Assembly: GCA_002286715.1 (NCBI GenBank)
Contig: NSJX01000026.1
Location: 1-64,000, forward strand
Length of the DNA stretch: 64,000 bases
Direction of reading: 5' to 3'
DNA from: Dentipellis sp. KUC8613
Lineage: Eukaryota; Basidiomycota; Agaricomycetes; Russulales; Hericiaceae
Shown: piece by piece, positions 48,319 to 60,897 of the stretch
Layout of the letters: every line of letters starts with the position of its first letter
How positions within the stretch are numbered: position 1 is the first letter of the stretch
Made by a program: the position numbers and the translations under genes
Notes under the pieces: generated by a model
Told to the model about the DNA's origin: nothing
What the model saw: the letters and a program-made list of their open reading frames with translations, nothing else
The model's database searches: none

Positions 48319-50712
48319 ATGCCTCCCTCGACACTCTGCTCTGCAAGGGCATCGTTCAAAAAACTCCCTGGCCTCCTCGAGCTCACCGATACCCACCTAC
48401 AATGGACTCAGGATGGGAAAAAGGCTCCTTCTGTTCGTGTGGCCCACGCTGACGCTGCATGTAAGTTTTCGTCTTGTAGACATATCGACTTCTCACACGT
48501 CAAGTGCAATAGCGTTGTTCTCCAGTAAGGAGGGTGCGGCGCAAGTCAAGCTCAAGATTGGACTAGTGAATGATGATACGGGCCACTTCTTCACCTTCAC
48601 CTCTCCCCAACCTGTCGCGCTCACTGAGCGGGAAACATTCAAGCAAGAGCTCACCAACATCATAAGCCGCAACCGCAGCGCTCAGGATGTTAAGACACCA
48701 AGACCACCAATTACTGCAGCCCCAGTAACGCCGACTGTAGGCACGCCACGGCTGGGCAAACTTGCACCGTCACTAGCACCCTCATCGAGGGCGGCGTCTG
48801 TCTCGAGTGAGTCGCGTGGGCCCGGGACGCCTATAAGCGACCCACTCCACGACTTCCGATTGCGAAAGAAAGTGCTTGTCAAAGCACCGGAGCTCGCGAA
48901 TCTGCATCGTGAGTTAGTAATGACCGGCCAAATCACTGAAGCGGAGTTTTGGGAGGGACGAGAAGTGATTATCCAGCTCTTCATACGTTTTGTTGGTGTC
49001 TGACGCGATATACCTCCCAAGCATCTGCTCCTTGCACAAGCCGCAGCTGAAAGCCAACGGAAAGGCAGACCTGGTCAACTTGTGGATCCCAGACCTCAAA
49101 CTGTCGAAGGCGGCGACACCAAAATCGTAGTGACGCCGCAGCTCGTCCACGATATCTTTGAGGAGTACCCGGTCGTCGCAAAGGCATACGATGAGAATGT
49201 CCCTAACAAAGTATGCCTACTTGCACGAGTCTTTGCAGAGGCAAAGCTCACAGCTGCCCTAAGCTCTCAGAAGCAGAATTCTGGCAGCGATATTTTCAAT
49301 CGAAGCTGTTTAACTCGCACCGCGCGTCCATACGATCTACTGCCGCCCAACACGTAGTCAAAGATGATCCTGTGTTTGATAAATATCTTGAAAAACCTGA
49401 TGATGGTAGGTGCCACCGCACCCGTATTGTGCGTAGGTGTCAATGGTGTTGCGTTTCATTCAGAGCTGGAGCCCCGTCGACAAAGAGACGACGACGTGGA
49501 TATGTTTATCGACCTGGGAGCTACTGGAGAGGACCACGGCGAGGTAATTCTTTAGTCGTTCACAAAAGCGCTTCCATTGACATTGTCTGCAGGCCACCGT
49601 GGAGAAGGATATCACGATGCAGGCTGGCAAGCAGCGTGGCGCCTTGCCCCTCATACGCAAATTCAACGAGCACTCAGAACGACTGCTCAACTCAGCATTG
49701 TCCGTTCTTACACTTCTGTTATCACGCCATAAATGTGCTGACTACCTTTGAAGGTCACAAGGACCTGCGGCAAAACGGCGACGCGTGGACGCTTCAACAG
49801 CTGATGTAGGTGTAATTCCTGCCAGCTGGTCGCTCTCGCCTGACCGCGCCGTTGCGAATAGCTTTCGCACTATGCCCAGATCGATCTCGACGACCTCCAT
49901 GATCCTCAGTCATCAGCCGGTATACTATTGGAAATGCAGGACCGGCAGCGCTATTTCGAGGGACGAGCAGGATCCAAGGTGGCTGCCGAAGAAGCCCCAC
50001 GACCTGTAAGTTGCCTTCTTACCCCCGCAAGTAACCGTATAGCTCACCTGCACCGATTCTAGGCCGTTAATTTCAAGGCAGCACTAGTGGAAGCAAAGGC
50101 TGAACTTGAGGGGTGGTCGCAAAGTCTTGCCCAGGTAAGAATTGACTAAATTTATTGTAGCAGACGAAACCAACACGAATCATAGGTGAAACTTGAGCGG
50201 AAGGCCGGAGATTCCGCCCTTCTTGCCATGACACAAAATGTCGCCGCTCGACTGGATGTCCAGGGCCGCAAAAGTATGTCCGCGACCCTGCTGTCACATG
50301 CTCTCCTTTGCTTACCTCTAACGCTTCAGACGATATCCCCGACGACATTTTCCGCCAAATGCGAACATGTCAGACCGCCGCCAACGAATTTCTTCGCCAG
50401 TTCTGGTCGTCGATCTACCCGTCCACAGCAGAACTGCAGTCTCTCGCCCCCGCGACACCGGCGCAGAAAGCAGCCAAGGCCGCGCGCATGGCTGGCTATC
50501 TCGGAAAGACGAGCGAGAAGGTCATGGCGATCGTCATCGCTGCACAGTCGGCGGGCGTTGACCCCCGCAAAGTTGAAATTGTGAGCCTTTCGGAGGTTTC
50601 TTTCTGGAACTTGGCGCTAAATCGAGGTGGGCTGCAGGGCATGAAACCCATTCTAGATGCGGTGAATAAAGCGTTGGCATTCTGGCAAACAAGATCACAC
50701 GGGAGGATGTGA
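48319..50712 (+). CDS. tfb1: TFIIH core subunit Tfb1 (p62 homologue)
   Basis: Core subunit of TFIIH, used in transcription initiation and nucleotide excision repair. Twelve exons join without a stop: 48319-48460, 48513-48964, 49022-49210, 49264-49405, 49464-49543, 49593-49699, 49754-49805, 49880-50005, 50063-50134, 50186-50273, 50330-50580 and 50638-50712 (591 aa). The N-terminal PH-like domain reads ASFKKLPGLLELTDTHLQW, then KLKIGLVNDDTGHFFTF. Two BSD domains follow, with their typical aromatic motifs: MTGQITEAEFWEGRE and KLSEAEFWQRYFQSKLFN. A basic patch (AAKRRRVDA) may be a nuclear signal. The C-terminal helices (FRQMRTCQTAANEFLRQFW, then DAVNKALAFWQ) match the family end. One donor (GTCCGT at 49700) is unusual but rebuilds the frame. 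Confidence 0.93.
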
Positions 50713-51023
50713 CAGGCCTAGGGCTCCTCCTGCTTCGTTCCTATCATGGAAACATTTCCGTCTCTCTGTCACCACCGGACTTTTTATCTCTCACACCACC
50801 ACCACCACACAACGCATCTGTTGATCTCAATGTGCATGATTAATCCAAGTACCTACAGCGTAGCTAATGTATGTAGTCCATAAATGCATAGAATCCGTGC
50901 AGCGGACGACGTCTCGTCTATCTCGGCGACTGTTCCTGATGGACATGTACACATATGCAGTCAAAAGCTCCAGAAACCCGAGCCTTATCGATGTCGCGGA
51001 CTGGATGGGGAACGGGTAGGTGA
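50713..51023. other. Short intergenic stretch between convergent genes
   Basis: 3' UTRs of Tfb1 (plus) and Coy1/CASP (minus). A CACCACCACCAC run lies at 50795-50810. Nothing else seen. Confidence 0.5.
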
Positions 51024-54023
51024 CTAGTGATAAGGCGCAGGCTGCCGCTGCAGTTGCGACCCTGACGACATCGTACACTCGTACGTCGTGAACATCACGA
51101 GTATGTGCAGCGCGACAGCATAGAAGATGAACGCATTCCGCGCGCGCCGATTGCCGAGGATCGCACGCGTGAGGACAAGCACGCCGCGCTCGAGCGGGTT
51201 CAGGTTCGAGTACGCTCTTGCCGCTTCCTACGTCAGATCGCAAGACAAAATGAGCAAGCCATGCTGCAGTGTGGTACGGACGAACGGAGCAGACAAGTAA
51301 ACAAAAACTCACCCTGCCCCGGAACGTCTCAAAGGGATTGATCGACTCCTCGTAGCGCGCGCGGTACTTGCCAAAGTCCGCCGCCTGGCTCGAGGGGCCC
51401 GCGGGGAGCGGATCGAGCGTCGAGGTGGACGTGTTCTCGCGGTAGCTCTGCATGTAGCGCACCTTCTCGTACAGCTTGAGGTTGTCCGCCTGCAGACTCC
51501 GGATCTCGGTGCGCAGATCGGAGATGATCTGGAATTGCTTTCGCAGTTCCTGTGGGTGGGCGCGTCAGTGAGCAGAGCAGCGATACGGGCGAAGGCGATC
51601 CGCGCGAAGCCGAAGCACGAAGCGCATGGGGCGGGGTGCAGCATGCGGCCGGCGGCTGAGGGGGAAAGCAGGTGATGCGTACCTCTTCCAATTCTGCGTT
51701 GCGCTGCCGGAAACGGTCGCGCTGGCTTGTCACGATGGGCAGTATCGAGGTATCCGCGGATGAGGTGAACGGGATGGGGGTGGTCCGGACTTGGGTATCC
51801 TAAGATCACATGAGTACACCATACACGTTCATGGCAGCACAGGGCCGTCGGGCAGATAGGGGAGAGCGCAGACGGACTCGGAACTTACATTCGCGCTGTT
51901 CTTCCCCTTGCGGCCCAGGTCTATCCCTGCGAGCGCGTCGCCGTCTGCGCCCGCCTCGGACGATGGCGTATCGACGCCGCTCGCGTTCGCTTTGCCGTTC
52001 GGTTCGTGCTGCTCCAGTTGGAGCAGATCGTTCTCCAGCCGCTCGTTCAGGGTGCGCTGCTTTTCAAGCTCAGCCGACGTAGACGCCAGCTCGTCGCGCG
52101 TCGACTGTAGAGATGACTCAAGCTCGTTATGCAGTATCTATTTAGAGGAGGACGGTCAAAGGGGCACCGCGAAAGGTTAGCGCGGCGACGAACCCGGAAT
52201 TTGGTCAGTTCCTCCAAGATACGCTTGTTCTTCGTTGCTAAAAGGGTTTCGAGGGAGTCTTGGTGAGCATTGGATTTTGCGGCGTTGGGATTAGGAAGCT
52301 GGAGGCCGAGCTGGTTATCCGGCGCCGGCCCGCTATCTTCGTCTTCACCCTCCAGACCCGCAAACTCAACGTACTGGAAAATAATTCCTGTAAGCCACGG
52401 TGACGGCACCGATGTCAGATTCGTACCTTCATGATCTCAAGCTCGCGCTTGATTTCATCGTAGTCTGCATAGCCCTTGAGCGTCTGTTTCAGCCTCTCGA
52501 CCTCTGCTGCCTGCAGAAAGCGCGGTCAGGTCAACATTCCGAGGAAAACCGGAACAGATGATAATTACCAACCTTCTCTGACAGTTCCTTGACAGCTCCC
52601 TCAGCTTTCTTCAGAGCAACTGCTTCAGCTTCTGCTGTCGCAACCTTTTGGGTATCGAGCAGCTGCGATAGACGGTCAGTTTCGTACTCCAAATTCGTGA
52701 CCTGGGATTTGAGGTCTTGGACACTATGATTACAGAGGTCATCCTTTGGGGGAGTCGCTGTCTAGGGAATTACTCACCGATCGGATGTTTCATTTCCAGT
52801 TCGCAGAGACTCCATTTCAGCGCGGAGCAGTTCCTGCACGGAGGTTTAATGCGAGCTTCAGAGAGATATTGGTTATGGCTCACGTTACGGCGCTCGACGG
52901 TTGCCACTCGCGTGTTCGCTCGCTCAAGGTCAGCCACGACCATGTCCATCTCGGCAAGTTTTGCGAATACCTCCTGGTCTACTCCCATAAGAAACACGAT
53001 ACTGTGTGATTGATAGCATGCATACCTTGACGCTGACTCTGGTCGAGCAGTTTGGCCTGGTTAGAGTCATTTGAAGTACGGAGATCTCGGAGTTGGTCCT
53101 TGACCAGAGAAACCTGACGCTGGAGGTCTTGCTCACTGACACAACTTCAGTCACAACGCCGCACACGATGAATCATACTCACCGCTCTTCATAGTTCCTC
53201 ATCTTCTCGTCATAAGCCGCGTTCAACTCATTCTCCTTCTGCGCGACCTTCTCTTGGATCATGGTCTCCATCTGGCAGCAGGCGTCGGAACGAGCCGTGC
53301 AAGGGAGGGGCTGAGGGACTCACCTTCTCCTCCAGCTGCTCTGCCTTGAGCTCCGCCTTCTTCTTAGCTGCTTCCAGAATCGCAGACTCGGCCACGCGCT
53401 TGCGGAGGTCAGCATTCTCGCTGCGGACACGCTGCAACTCCTCCTCCAGGTCTCTCGTTTCCGCAACTTTCACGGTCTGGTCCTAGTAGTTATGTGTCAG
53501 AGCCTATGTCATCGGACGAGAGACAGAAACGCACTACTGCTGCCTCAAGCAAGGGATATGGATCCGGGGCTTCTGCGAGGACTTTGTAGACATTGAGGAA
53601 TGCATTCTCGGAAGACTTTGAACGCTTTGTGAGGTTGTCAATCTCGGTCTGGTAGGCTGCATAGTGAAAGTTGAGCGACTAGCTATACGGACACCATGGG
53701 TCAACGGACCTTTCAGCAGAGCCTTGAACGCAGTCAGCTTCTCCTCGTCCGGAATCCTTTTAAACTCTACATAGACGCGTCAATCGAAGCACACTTGCAC
53801 TCGGCATTAGTACTTTACCTTTTGTCCTATCCGCCAAGGCCTTACGTCCAATGACGCTCTCCTTCTGGTTCTCGACTACCTCAACACCTTGTACATCAAG
53901 TGTCTTTTGCAGCTCGGCGAGATTGATGTCTATAAACCCGTCAGCATTTTACAGCTGAATTTGCAAACAATACTCACTCCGCCATGTTTCCAAAGCACCG
54001 GAGAAGTTCTGCTCTGAAGTCAT
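51024..54023 (-). CDS. Golgi membrane protein Coy1/CASP
   Basis: A long coiled-coil golgin anchored in the Golgi by a C-terminal membrane span; Coy1 works in retrograde traffic within the Golgi. It starts at ATG 54023 ([15 protein letters not shown]). Many exons carry heptad-rich sequence, such as [20 protein letters not shown] and [20 protein letters not shown]. The family signature is at the end: [20 protein letters not shown], then [20 protein letters not shown], followed by the membrane segment [19 protein letters not shown]. The stop is at 51026-51024. Introns of about 50-80 nt break the coding region; I checked the last one (after FRGR) and some others, not all. Size fits CASP proteins. 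Confidence 0.9.
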
Positions 54024-54442
54024 CACGGGTGTCGGGGTGTACAGCTGTCCATGACCACTTGAGGCGGGGCTAGCTCCGAAGGCAACGACCGTGGTAATCT
54101 CTCTTGCCTGTTATGGAATCGCCTCGCGTGGTCATTCTCTTGCTCCCGCTCTGTTCGCTCCGAGACAAATGTCTTCATATGTAGAAAAGAGTTACATGAT
54201 ATAGAAAAGATCCTGCATGCTAATAGCGTCCGAAAGACCCTGCAGAGAGAAGGAACGTTGCGAAAGAAAGCGCGTCTAGAACTCGGGCACGTGACGGGAA
54301 ATTTACGGAGTCTCGCCGGGCTTTCGCGCCTGCTGCTTTCCGTCTTGTGCAGCTTCGTGTCAACGTCTGGTGAGTAAAGCTCAAGTCTTGTCCGTCCGTC
54401 TTTCTCAATTCCTAGAACAATCCAGCCGCGGGAGATCACAGG
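54024..54442. promoter_or_regulatory. Divergent promoter region, Coy1 and uS9m
   Basis: 419 bp between the two start codons. AT-rich DNA at 54170-54225 is followed by a GC-rich part next to uS9m. No specific site was recognised. Confidence 0.4.
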
Positions 54443-55591
54443 ATGCTCGGCGTATTCAGACAGCCCGTGCGGGCTGCGCTCAAACATACCCGCACCTACG
54501 CAACCGCGTCAACACCCTTCGTGCCCCCCTCCTCCCTCCAAAATGTGCGCGAGTTCCGCCGTGTCCAAAAAGTGAAACCCGAATCGCCCACCTTCTACAC
54601 CGGCCGCGCGGACTACTACGACCACGTCATGGACCTCGAGACCGCTGTTCGGAGCTCGCATCGCGCACTGCGGACGCTGCAGCTCATCCCGCTCCCGGCG
54701 CACGCGCTCGCGTCGCTGCCGCACACGATCCCCGTCTGGCGCACACGCGAGGACATGTCCGGTCTCTTCGCGCGCAAGCTCTCGACCTCGCGCTACCGCC
54801 GCCTCCTCTCGCTCCTCGCCGAGCTCGAGAGCTACCACCGCATCGCCGACACCGCAGGCCACGTCGACCTCGCGCAAAGCATGGCCGACGTCATGCAGCT
54901 CTTCGAGCGCGCGGACAAGGACGCTGTGCTCGCTCGCGGCCGGAGGAAGCCTGTCAAGTTCGACCGCTACGGCCGCTCGTACACCGTTGGGAGGCGAAAG
55001 GAGAGCTCCGCGCGCGTGTGGATGATCCCCGTGCAGCAGCCTGAGGCCGCCGCCGAATCGGCACCGACCGCTGCGCCCGTGGAGGATTATTCGCTGGAGT
55101 CGAAGATTGAGGACCCGCTGAAGCACACAGAGTCTACGCGGAAGTCCATCGACCTTCCGACGACGACGATCCTGGTGAACAACAGGCCGCTGAATGAGAT
55201 CTTCCCGGCGCCGTCGGATCGCGAGCGCATCCTCCGTCCCTTCAAGCTCGCTGGAGTGGTCGGCGCGTACAATGTGTTTGCGCTCGTGCGTGGGGGAGGC
55301 ACGACGGGGCAGTCCGGTGCTGTTGCGCTCGGCATTGCGAAGGGCATTGCGGCGCATGTGCCGGAGGTGGAAACCGTCCTCAGGAGATGTGAGTGTCTGT
55401 CGCTTGTGATAGTATTTCATCACTTACCTTCCATAACCCGCCAGCCAAAGTACTCAGACGCGACCCGCGTATGGTGGAGAGGAAGAAGACCGGCCGTGCA
55501 AAGGCTCGCAAGGGGGTAAGTGTCGCGACGCCTCCGTTTACTTGCTATTCTAACGCAAAAACCTCTACAGTACACTTGGGTCAAGCGTTAG
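54443..55591 (+). CDS. Mitochondrial ribosomal protein uS9m
   Basis: Small-subunit protein of the mitochondrial ribosome. Exons 54443-55388, 55445-55515 and 55571-55591 give 345 aa. The N-terminus (MLGVFRQPVRAALKHTRTYA) is a basic mitochondrial targeting peptide. The S9 domain is C-terminal: GRSYTVGRRKESSARVWM, then ILVNNRPLNEIFP, FALVRGGGTTGQSGAVALGI, and LRRDPRMVERKKTGRAKARK. The last exon has only seven codons, including the stop, and encodes YTWVKR, the KR end that contacts P-site tRNA in this family. The long N-terminal extension is normal for fungal mitochondrial uS9. Confidence 0.93.
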
Positions 55592-56437
55592 ATTGGGCTA
55601 TGGTTGTCTGCCCGCTGGGTTATGTTCCTATCTTATACTACTTCAATCCCACTCCCACCAATGCTGCAATCTATGAGTAGAGCAAAGAGGAATAATTCAT
55701 TGCAATGAACACACAGAAGTGAGAAGCGACTATAGAGAGCCTTCAAAGCTGCTTCCGCAGGATAAGGATCAATACGGTGTGCCACCTTTCCTTCTCCTGT
55801 CGCGTGTATATGTCGGCTGTACTAGCGACACTTCGTCCCCTCTTCCATCGATTTTCTCCTCATCCTCTTTGCTTTATTCTGGCCATCCGTTAATTAAGCT
55901 TGTCGAAACTTTAAAGGAAAATGCGGTGGACTCGGGGAACCAATTGCTCTGGCGCGGTGGAGAGCTGGTCATGTAAGGTCACAGCGTTGTTACTGCGGTC
56001 CGACTTGTCGATGTAACAGACCGGTGTCGCATGCGTAGAATAATACTACCATCTTCAGAGCGACAGCCCGATGTCGATGACGCTGGTGCTGAACGTTGAA
56101 CTGCGGGAAGCCCAAGGGAATATGACATCGAAAGCTGATCGATATTCGGCGGCTCAAACGTTACTTGGTAGAGTTCCAAACTGAACAACGTCCCGACATC
56201 GACGGCGCCGTAAGTCATCGACTAGACGCCGCCTTGAAGGACGTTGTCCTTTTTCTTTCTAGCGTGGATGTCCTCAGCACCTCTTCGGTGCGGCATTTTA
56301 CAAGTAAAGCAAAGAGGAATAATATATTGCAACGAATACACATCAAAGCAAGTGGAGGCTACTAGGGTAAGGATCAATACGGTACACGGATAAACTCGAA
56401 ACGAATAGACTGAAAATGTCCGGACGAGACCACGCAA
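55592..56437. other. Intergenic between convergent genes, with duplicated segment
   Basis: 3' ends of uS9m (plus) and Bre1 (minus). Holds two diverged direct copies (listed separately) and, between them on the minus strand at 56218-55979, a 79-codon frame that reads like a protein fragment (GTLFSLELYQVTFEPPNIDQ). No complete gene. Confidence 0.45.
55681..56386. repeat. Diverged direct repeat flanking a 0.5-kb spacer
   Basis: Copy A (about 55681-55778) and copy B (about 56305-56386) share AGCAAAGAGGAATAAT, then ATTGCAA, GAA and ACACA words, and both end in AAGGATCAATACGGT. Copy A has roughly 24 extra bases before the shared end. A local duplication is the simplest reading; the copies are too short and diverged to call LTRs. 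Confidence 0.65.
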
Positions 56438-59400
56438 CTACTGGAAGTACACTTGCTGGACCTCCGACTGCGCAAACCCAAGATTGCATGCTGGACACTT
56501 CCGCTGCCGCGTGGCGATCCGCGCGTCTACGCATTGTTTGCAGAATGCTGAGTCTCTATCAGTCGCTGCGCTCAAATTGAAGGAAAGAAGATACTTACTG
56601 TGCATGCATTTAGTGATTACGGTATTCCGCATGTTCATTCGACATGTCGAGCACTTGAGAACACTCTGCATAACCAGCCAGGTCAGGTTCTGCCCATATA
56701 TTCCTAAGGTTCACGACGTACCATGCACTTGTCGATCTCTTTCTGCAAACTTGCCTCCTTCTGTGACGACGTCTGTGGCCTTGCCTTTGCCAGAGCCGCT
56801 GCTTGTTCAGCCTCTTTCTGACTTAAAGCTAGATTCTCTTCCAATCGTCGCTTTTCCGCAGTCCACTCGGTAAGGTTTTTGTGATGCCATTGCAACGATT
56901 GCTTGTCCTGTATAAGTGGCAATGTCAACGTCCTCATTTGCAAGACGATTGCGTGGGAGACATACCGCCTCGTGCTTCTGCAGCACGTCTGCATACTTAT
57001 TACGCGCTTCCGTACGCTCCATCTTAGCCTGCTCTGCCGCCAATGAATGCCTGAGTGTGTTCTGCTTGCATATGGCGAGCTCTCGTTCAATACTCGACTA
57101 GGCTGGCGGTTAGCTGCCGCTACGACGAAGAAGGTGCCGTTCAGTGCAGGACATACCACTTGGCTCTTCAGGGCTTTCTCTGTCTCGCGCAAAGCCTCGA
57201 CGACTTTCAGCTGTCTCTCAGCATCGCGCTTGTAGTTCTTGAGGGCACTTTCGGAAGCTTCCTTGAAACGCATGGCAGACCAATACTTGTTGTCGGCTTT
57301 CGCTTTCTGTGCGACGGTTACAGTCAGCCGTGAGTCACACAGTGTCAGAGTAGAGGAAACTACCTCTTGAGAGGCCTTCTCGATCCGCTGCTCCATATCC
57401 GCGAGATCAAAGACCTTCTTCTTGAGCTGCTTCTCAGCCGACTCCCATACACTCGACAGCTGGTCCAGCTCGGTGTACATGGCCGCCTCAGCTTGCACTC
57501 GCTGCGTGTCTTGTAGGCGGAGAGTCTTGAGCTCCTGCTCAAAGCGCTCTAGCTGCGACGTCAATTGCTTCATGTCGGGTGGCAGCGTCGAGGATTCGCC
57601 GTAAGTGGTCTTGTACTGCTGCAGAAGCTTTGTAGCTTCCGCGAGCTGTTGACGGGCCTCGGCTTCCGAGCGCATATGCTTCACAACGTCCGGGCTGTCT
57701 GCGTCAAACCAGGACAGTTGGTCCTCGAGAGCCTTCGCGCGCTGCTCGGCAGTCCTAGAGATACCAAGTTGAGTCACAGGTACGATGCAGGACAATGTGA
57801 CTACGAACTCTAGCCTTCGCTGTAAATCGTCAACATACGAAACATCACCGGACTTCTCGCGCAAAAAGAAGGCTGTGAGATCTTCGTCGCCTGCCTTTGC
57901 AGCCAAAAGCGACTTCAAGCGGGCAACCTCGGACGTAAGGACAACAATTCTCTCCTGGAGGTGGGTGCCGAATTATTAGATGCAGGACATATACGGCGGA
58001 CGTAGCTGCTAACCTCTCGGTTCTGTGCCAACGCAGTGAACTCCTCAAGCGATTTCCTATACGCTACGTCGCTAGATTTGCGTTCGTGAAGTTCGGCGTT
58101 TAGTTGTTCTCGCTGTTGACGCAGGCGGCTGTTCTCCTCGTTCTTCTTGGCGCAGAGTTTGTTGGCTTCAGCGACAGCGGCTTCCAAATCAGTCTGAAGA
58201 CATTGTCAGCCGCGTAGGCACAAAATGATACTGCTACTTACCTTGGCTTGCTGTTGCCAGTCCACCTTCGAAGCCTCCAATTCGCTGTTCTTCTTCAGTA
58301 CGCTCTCGAGTTCGGCATCGCGGTCTGCCTTCGCCTTCTGCGCAAGAAATAGGCTTTCCGCGAGATGTTGAAAATATGGCGTTTGCGATATAGCCTCATA
58401 CGACGGTTGTGATCGCTGCCCTACATGCATCAGCTGCTGCCACGGGTTGAGATAGAGAATCCTGCGCACCTCAGTTTCGAGGACATGACGGGCCTCTTCA
58501 AGAACCATATTCTGATTCTCCAATTCAACGATTTTGTCCTCCCTCATGTTTGCAATATTTTTCCATTTTTCTACTTCAGCGTTGAGAGAAGCGCCATTGG
58601 GTGGCGGCGACTGGATACAGGTCAGGAAAGATAAAGATGATCAGACATGCAAGACTCCCACCAATGGCAAACGCGACCACTCACTTCTGGAGAGGACGGT
58701 TGGGGTTTAGTCTCGGACTCCTCCGCCTTAGCATCCTCCATCTTCACGTCGCCAGATAACTGCTCGTCTGCAGACTCCCCCTCCGTCTTTGGTTCTTGTG
58801 CAGGGATTGAAGGAGTACCGCCGTGAACGGCTTGCACGGTTAGACTCTGCGCGCGGTCATTTCGAATCTCGGTCCGCTGGAGTTCTGCGTAGACCCTCTC
58901 GTACCGGGAATTCGACTCCTGCAGTTCTGCTTGGACAGCGGCCAGTCGTGAACGCAGTAGGATGCACTAAGGCGTTTGCGTGAACACAAAATCATCAGCT
59001 ACAGACAGCTACTCACCTCCGTTTGAGTGTGCTGAAATGTACGAGGAATGCTGTCCTTAGCTGCACCTGAATTGCTCAATTCCACTAAAGAATCCACGAG
59101 TTTCCGCGTGTCCTGGACCTTCTCTTTCAGCGTCTCCTCAAGCTCAGGCTCGGACTCCGCCCATGCGTATTGGGAAAGGTCGATGGGCGCTGGTATATGG
59201 TCAGATATGGAATGTCACAAGGCAAATGCGAAACTCACCTGCAGCCCCACTTTCAGGTCCTTCCGGCCCTGTCTTCACCACAGTACGGATTGTGTCAAGC
59301 AGCTGCGAGGGCGAAAGCTCAGAACTATGGCGAATATAGACGAAAGCCGCCTCAGGTTACCTGCGTCCAGCACGCGCCAATCACGGCAAGACTAGCCTCG

Positions 59401-59755
59401 TACGAGCTCTTCCGATGCTCCAACTCTTCTATTCGCCTTTGACTTCGGCTATTCTCCCTTGCATAGTGTCTCATGCGCCGGAAGATAGCCTCCTTGCGAA
59501 ATTGCTGGTTGAATTACGATCGATGGTCAGCACGCGTGTCAAACGGCTATAGTAGCCTGCAAAAGGCGCAGTGAGGATCCCTCTACTCACCTCAAGGGTA
59601 CTCTGATCCTTTGGCTCATCGTCGTCGCCGGCTGGGAGGGTCGCAGAAACGACGCCATTGGCGAGGACAGGAGACCCAGTAGGGTCCGTCAAGGCGCGCT
59701 TCTTCGGGTACAAAGGTTCTGGCTCCTCCAAATGAGGTCTTTTCCTAGATTCCAT
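56438..59755 (-). CDS. bre1: E3 ubiquitin ligase Bre1 (histone H2B)
   Basis: A nuclear RING ligase that with Rad6 monoubiquitinates histone H2B. Start taken at 59755 (MESRKRPHLEEPEPLYPKKR); an upstream in-frame Met at 59764 would add three residues. The body is long coiled coil over many exons, for example KEAIFRRMRHYARENSRSQR early, and LQQYKTTYGESSTLPPDMKQ and LERFEQELKTLRLQDTQRVQ later. The C-terminal RING reads CSTCRMNMRNTVITKCMHTF, then CKQCVDARIATRQRKCPACN, ending AQSEVQQVYFQ. The RING is split by an intron right after MH, and the join restores the zinc ligands. Middle junctions were not all verified. Confidence 0.9.
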
Positions 59756-59960
59756 AGCCAACATAAGAGGAATCGCGGAGAAGACGAGGGAGTGTAGTGA
59801 CAGCAACGGTCTGAGTGAGAGTGAGTTACGAAGACGCCGTCGAGCCCAGCAATATGTTCACACTCCGATCCCATTTCCGGTAATTCTCGGCCGGCCGGAC
59901 AAAAAGGCGCGGCTCCGACTCGTCCGTCACTTGCTTTTGTTCCTCAGCTGTCTCTTCACC

Positions 59961-60579
59961 ATGCAGAACGCCAGATTGCCTTTTGTTTGGTCGCTCATCG
60001 AATGTTCAGTCAACGAAAGATTGGGGTGACGCGTCTATACGGATCCCTCATACGCGCACGTGCGGAACCTCCGATTCAGTCTACACAACGAGCTTGAAGA
60101 CCCAGCCGCCCTGCTTTGTTCGCCTGAACCAGCTATCTTCAAACCCTTTGTTCCATTGCGTGATATGACTTCATCTAACACTGCCGCAAGCTACCTTGAT
60201 GGTTTCTCTCTCATATTTCCAGCCATACCTGCCCGCATTTGCTTGCTCACCGACACCCTTATAGAAGTTATTGCGCATCACTTGTCGAGCCAGCCAATAC
60301 TTGTGATTCATTTTGTGGCCTGGCGATGTCCAAATATGTGAGTTTTCTCAGTTTGTTTCTGAGGTAGAAAAACTGTGCTACGACGGCGAAGTCGCAGCTT
60401 TACTATACGTTGATCCACTGAGCAGGACACCCCAGGTGCTCCATCATCTTTCTCTCGTTTGGGATGATACATCTGAGTGCCCACCTTCCCTATTCAGCGC
60501 GAAATCCGATTATACGGCCGCAGCGCCTCTTGCACGTCAGACTGCGAGAGCTGCTGGAGGCTTCAGGCTATCGCCTTGA
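59961..60579 (+). pseudogene. Unrecognised broken coding stretch
   Basis: A frame from ATG 59961 runs MQNARLPFVWSLIECSVNER, meets a TGA, then continues in the same frame as protein-like sequence (AHVRNLRFSLHNELEDPAAL, then ARICLLTDTLIEVIAHHLSS). Near 60340 a second, shifted frame takes over (EVEKLCYDGEVAALLYVDPL) to a stop at 60579. The possible intron at the junction would be only about 30 nt. I do not recognise the protein. A pseudogene, or a gene with an undetected intron, are both possible. Confidence 0.3.
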
Positions 60580-60897
60580 CTGGGTCTGAGAAACGAAAGT
60601 CGAAGGAACTTGAAGCCTACGGCGGCCTGTCGCCCGGGACAACTTTGTGGATTTGATGGCATGAGGCACTGAGCTCGAAGCGTCGAATGCCCACACGGCA
60701 CCGGCTCGCTCACCTTGTCCATCCCGGCTGCCAGTTTGTTCACGCAATAGCACGCAGCCAAAATTTCGCGTCGAAGAAATGGTAAAAAAAACCCACAGTG
60801 CGTCCGCTTGCTTTTTCGCAGAGCTGGTCTCCCCTTCATCCCTTTCTCCTGGCCATAACCTGTTTTTTCTTTATCGCCTGCATCCCCTACTTTGAAA

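Noticed and set aside
48413..48512. Reading Tfb1 straight through its first intron, or starting at 48413
   Set aside because: Starting at 48319 and splicing 48461-48512 rebuilds the PH-like domain (DTHLQW to SLFSSKEGAAQVKLKIG), which the read-through frames break.
54509..55423. 304-codon minus-strand frame opposite uS9m
   Set aside because: The plus strand encodes an unmistakable ribosomal S9 domain; the opposite frame is a composition shadow.
55681..56386. LTR retrotransposon or solo LTR pair
   Set aside because: The copies are under 100 bp, diverged, lack TG...CA ends and enclose no retroelement coding sequence.
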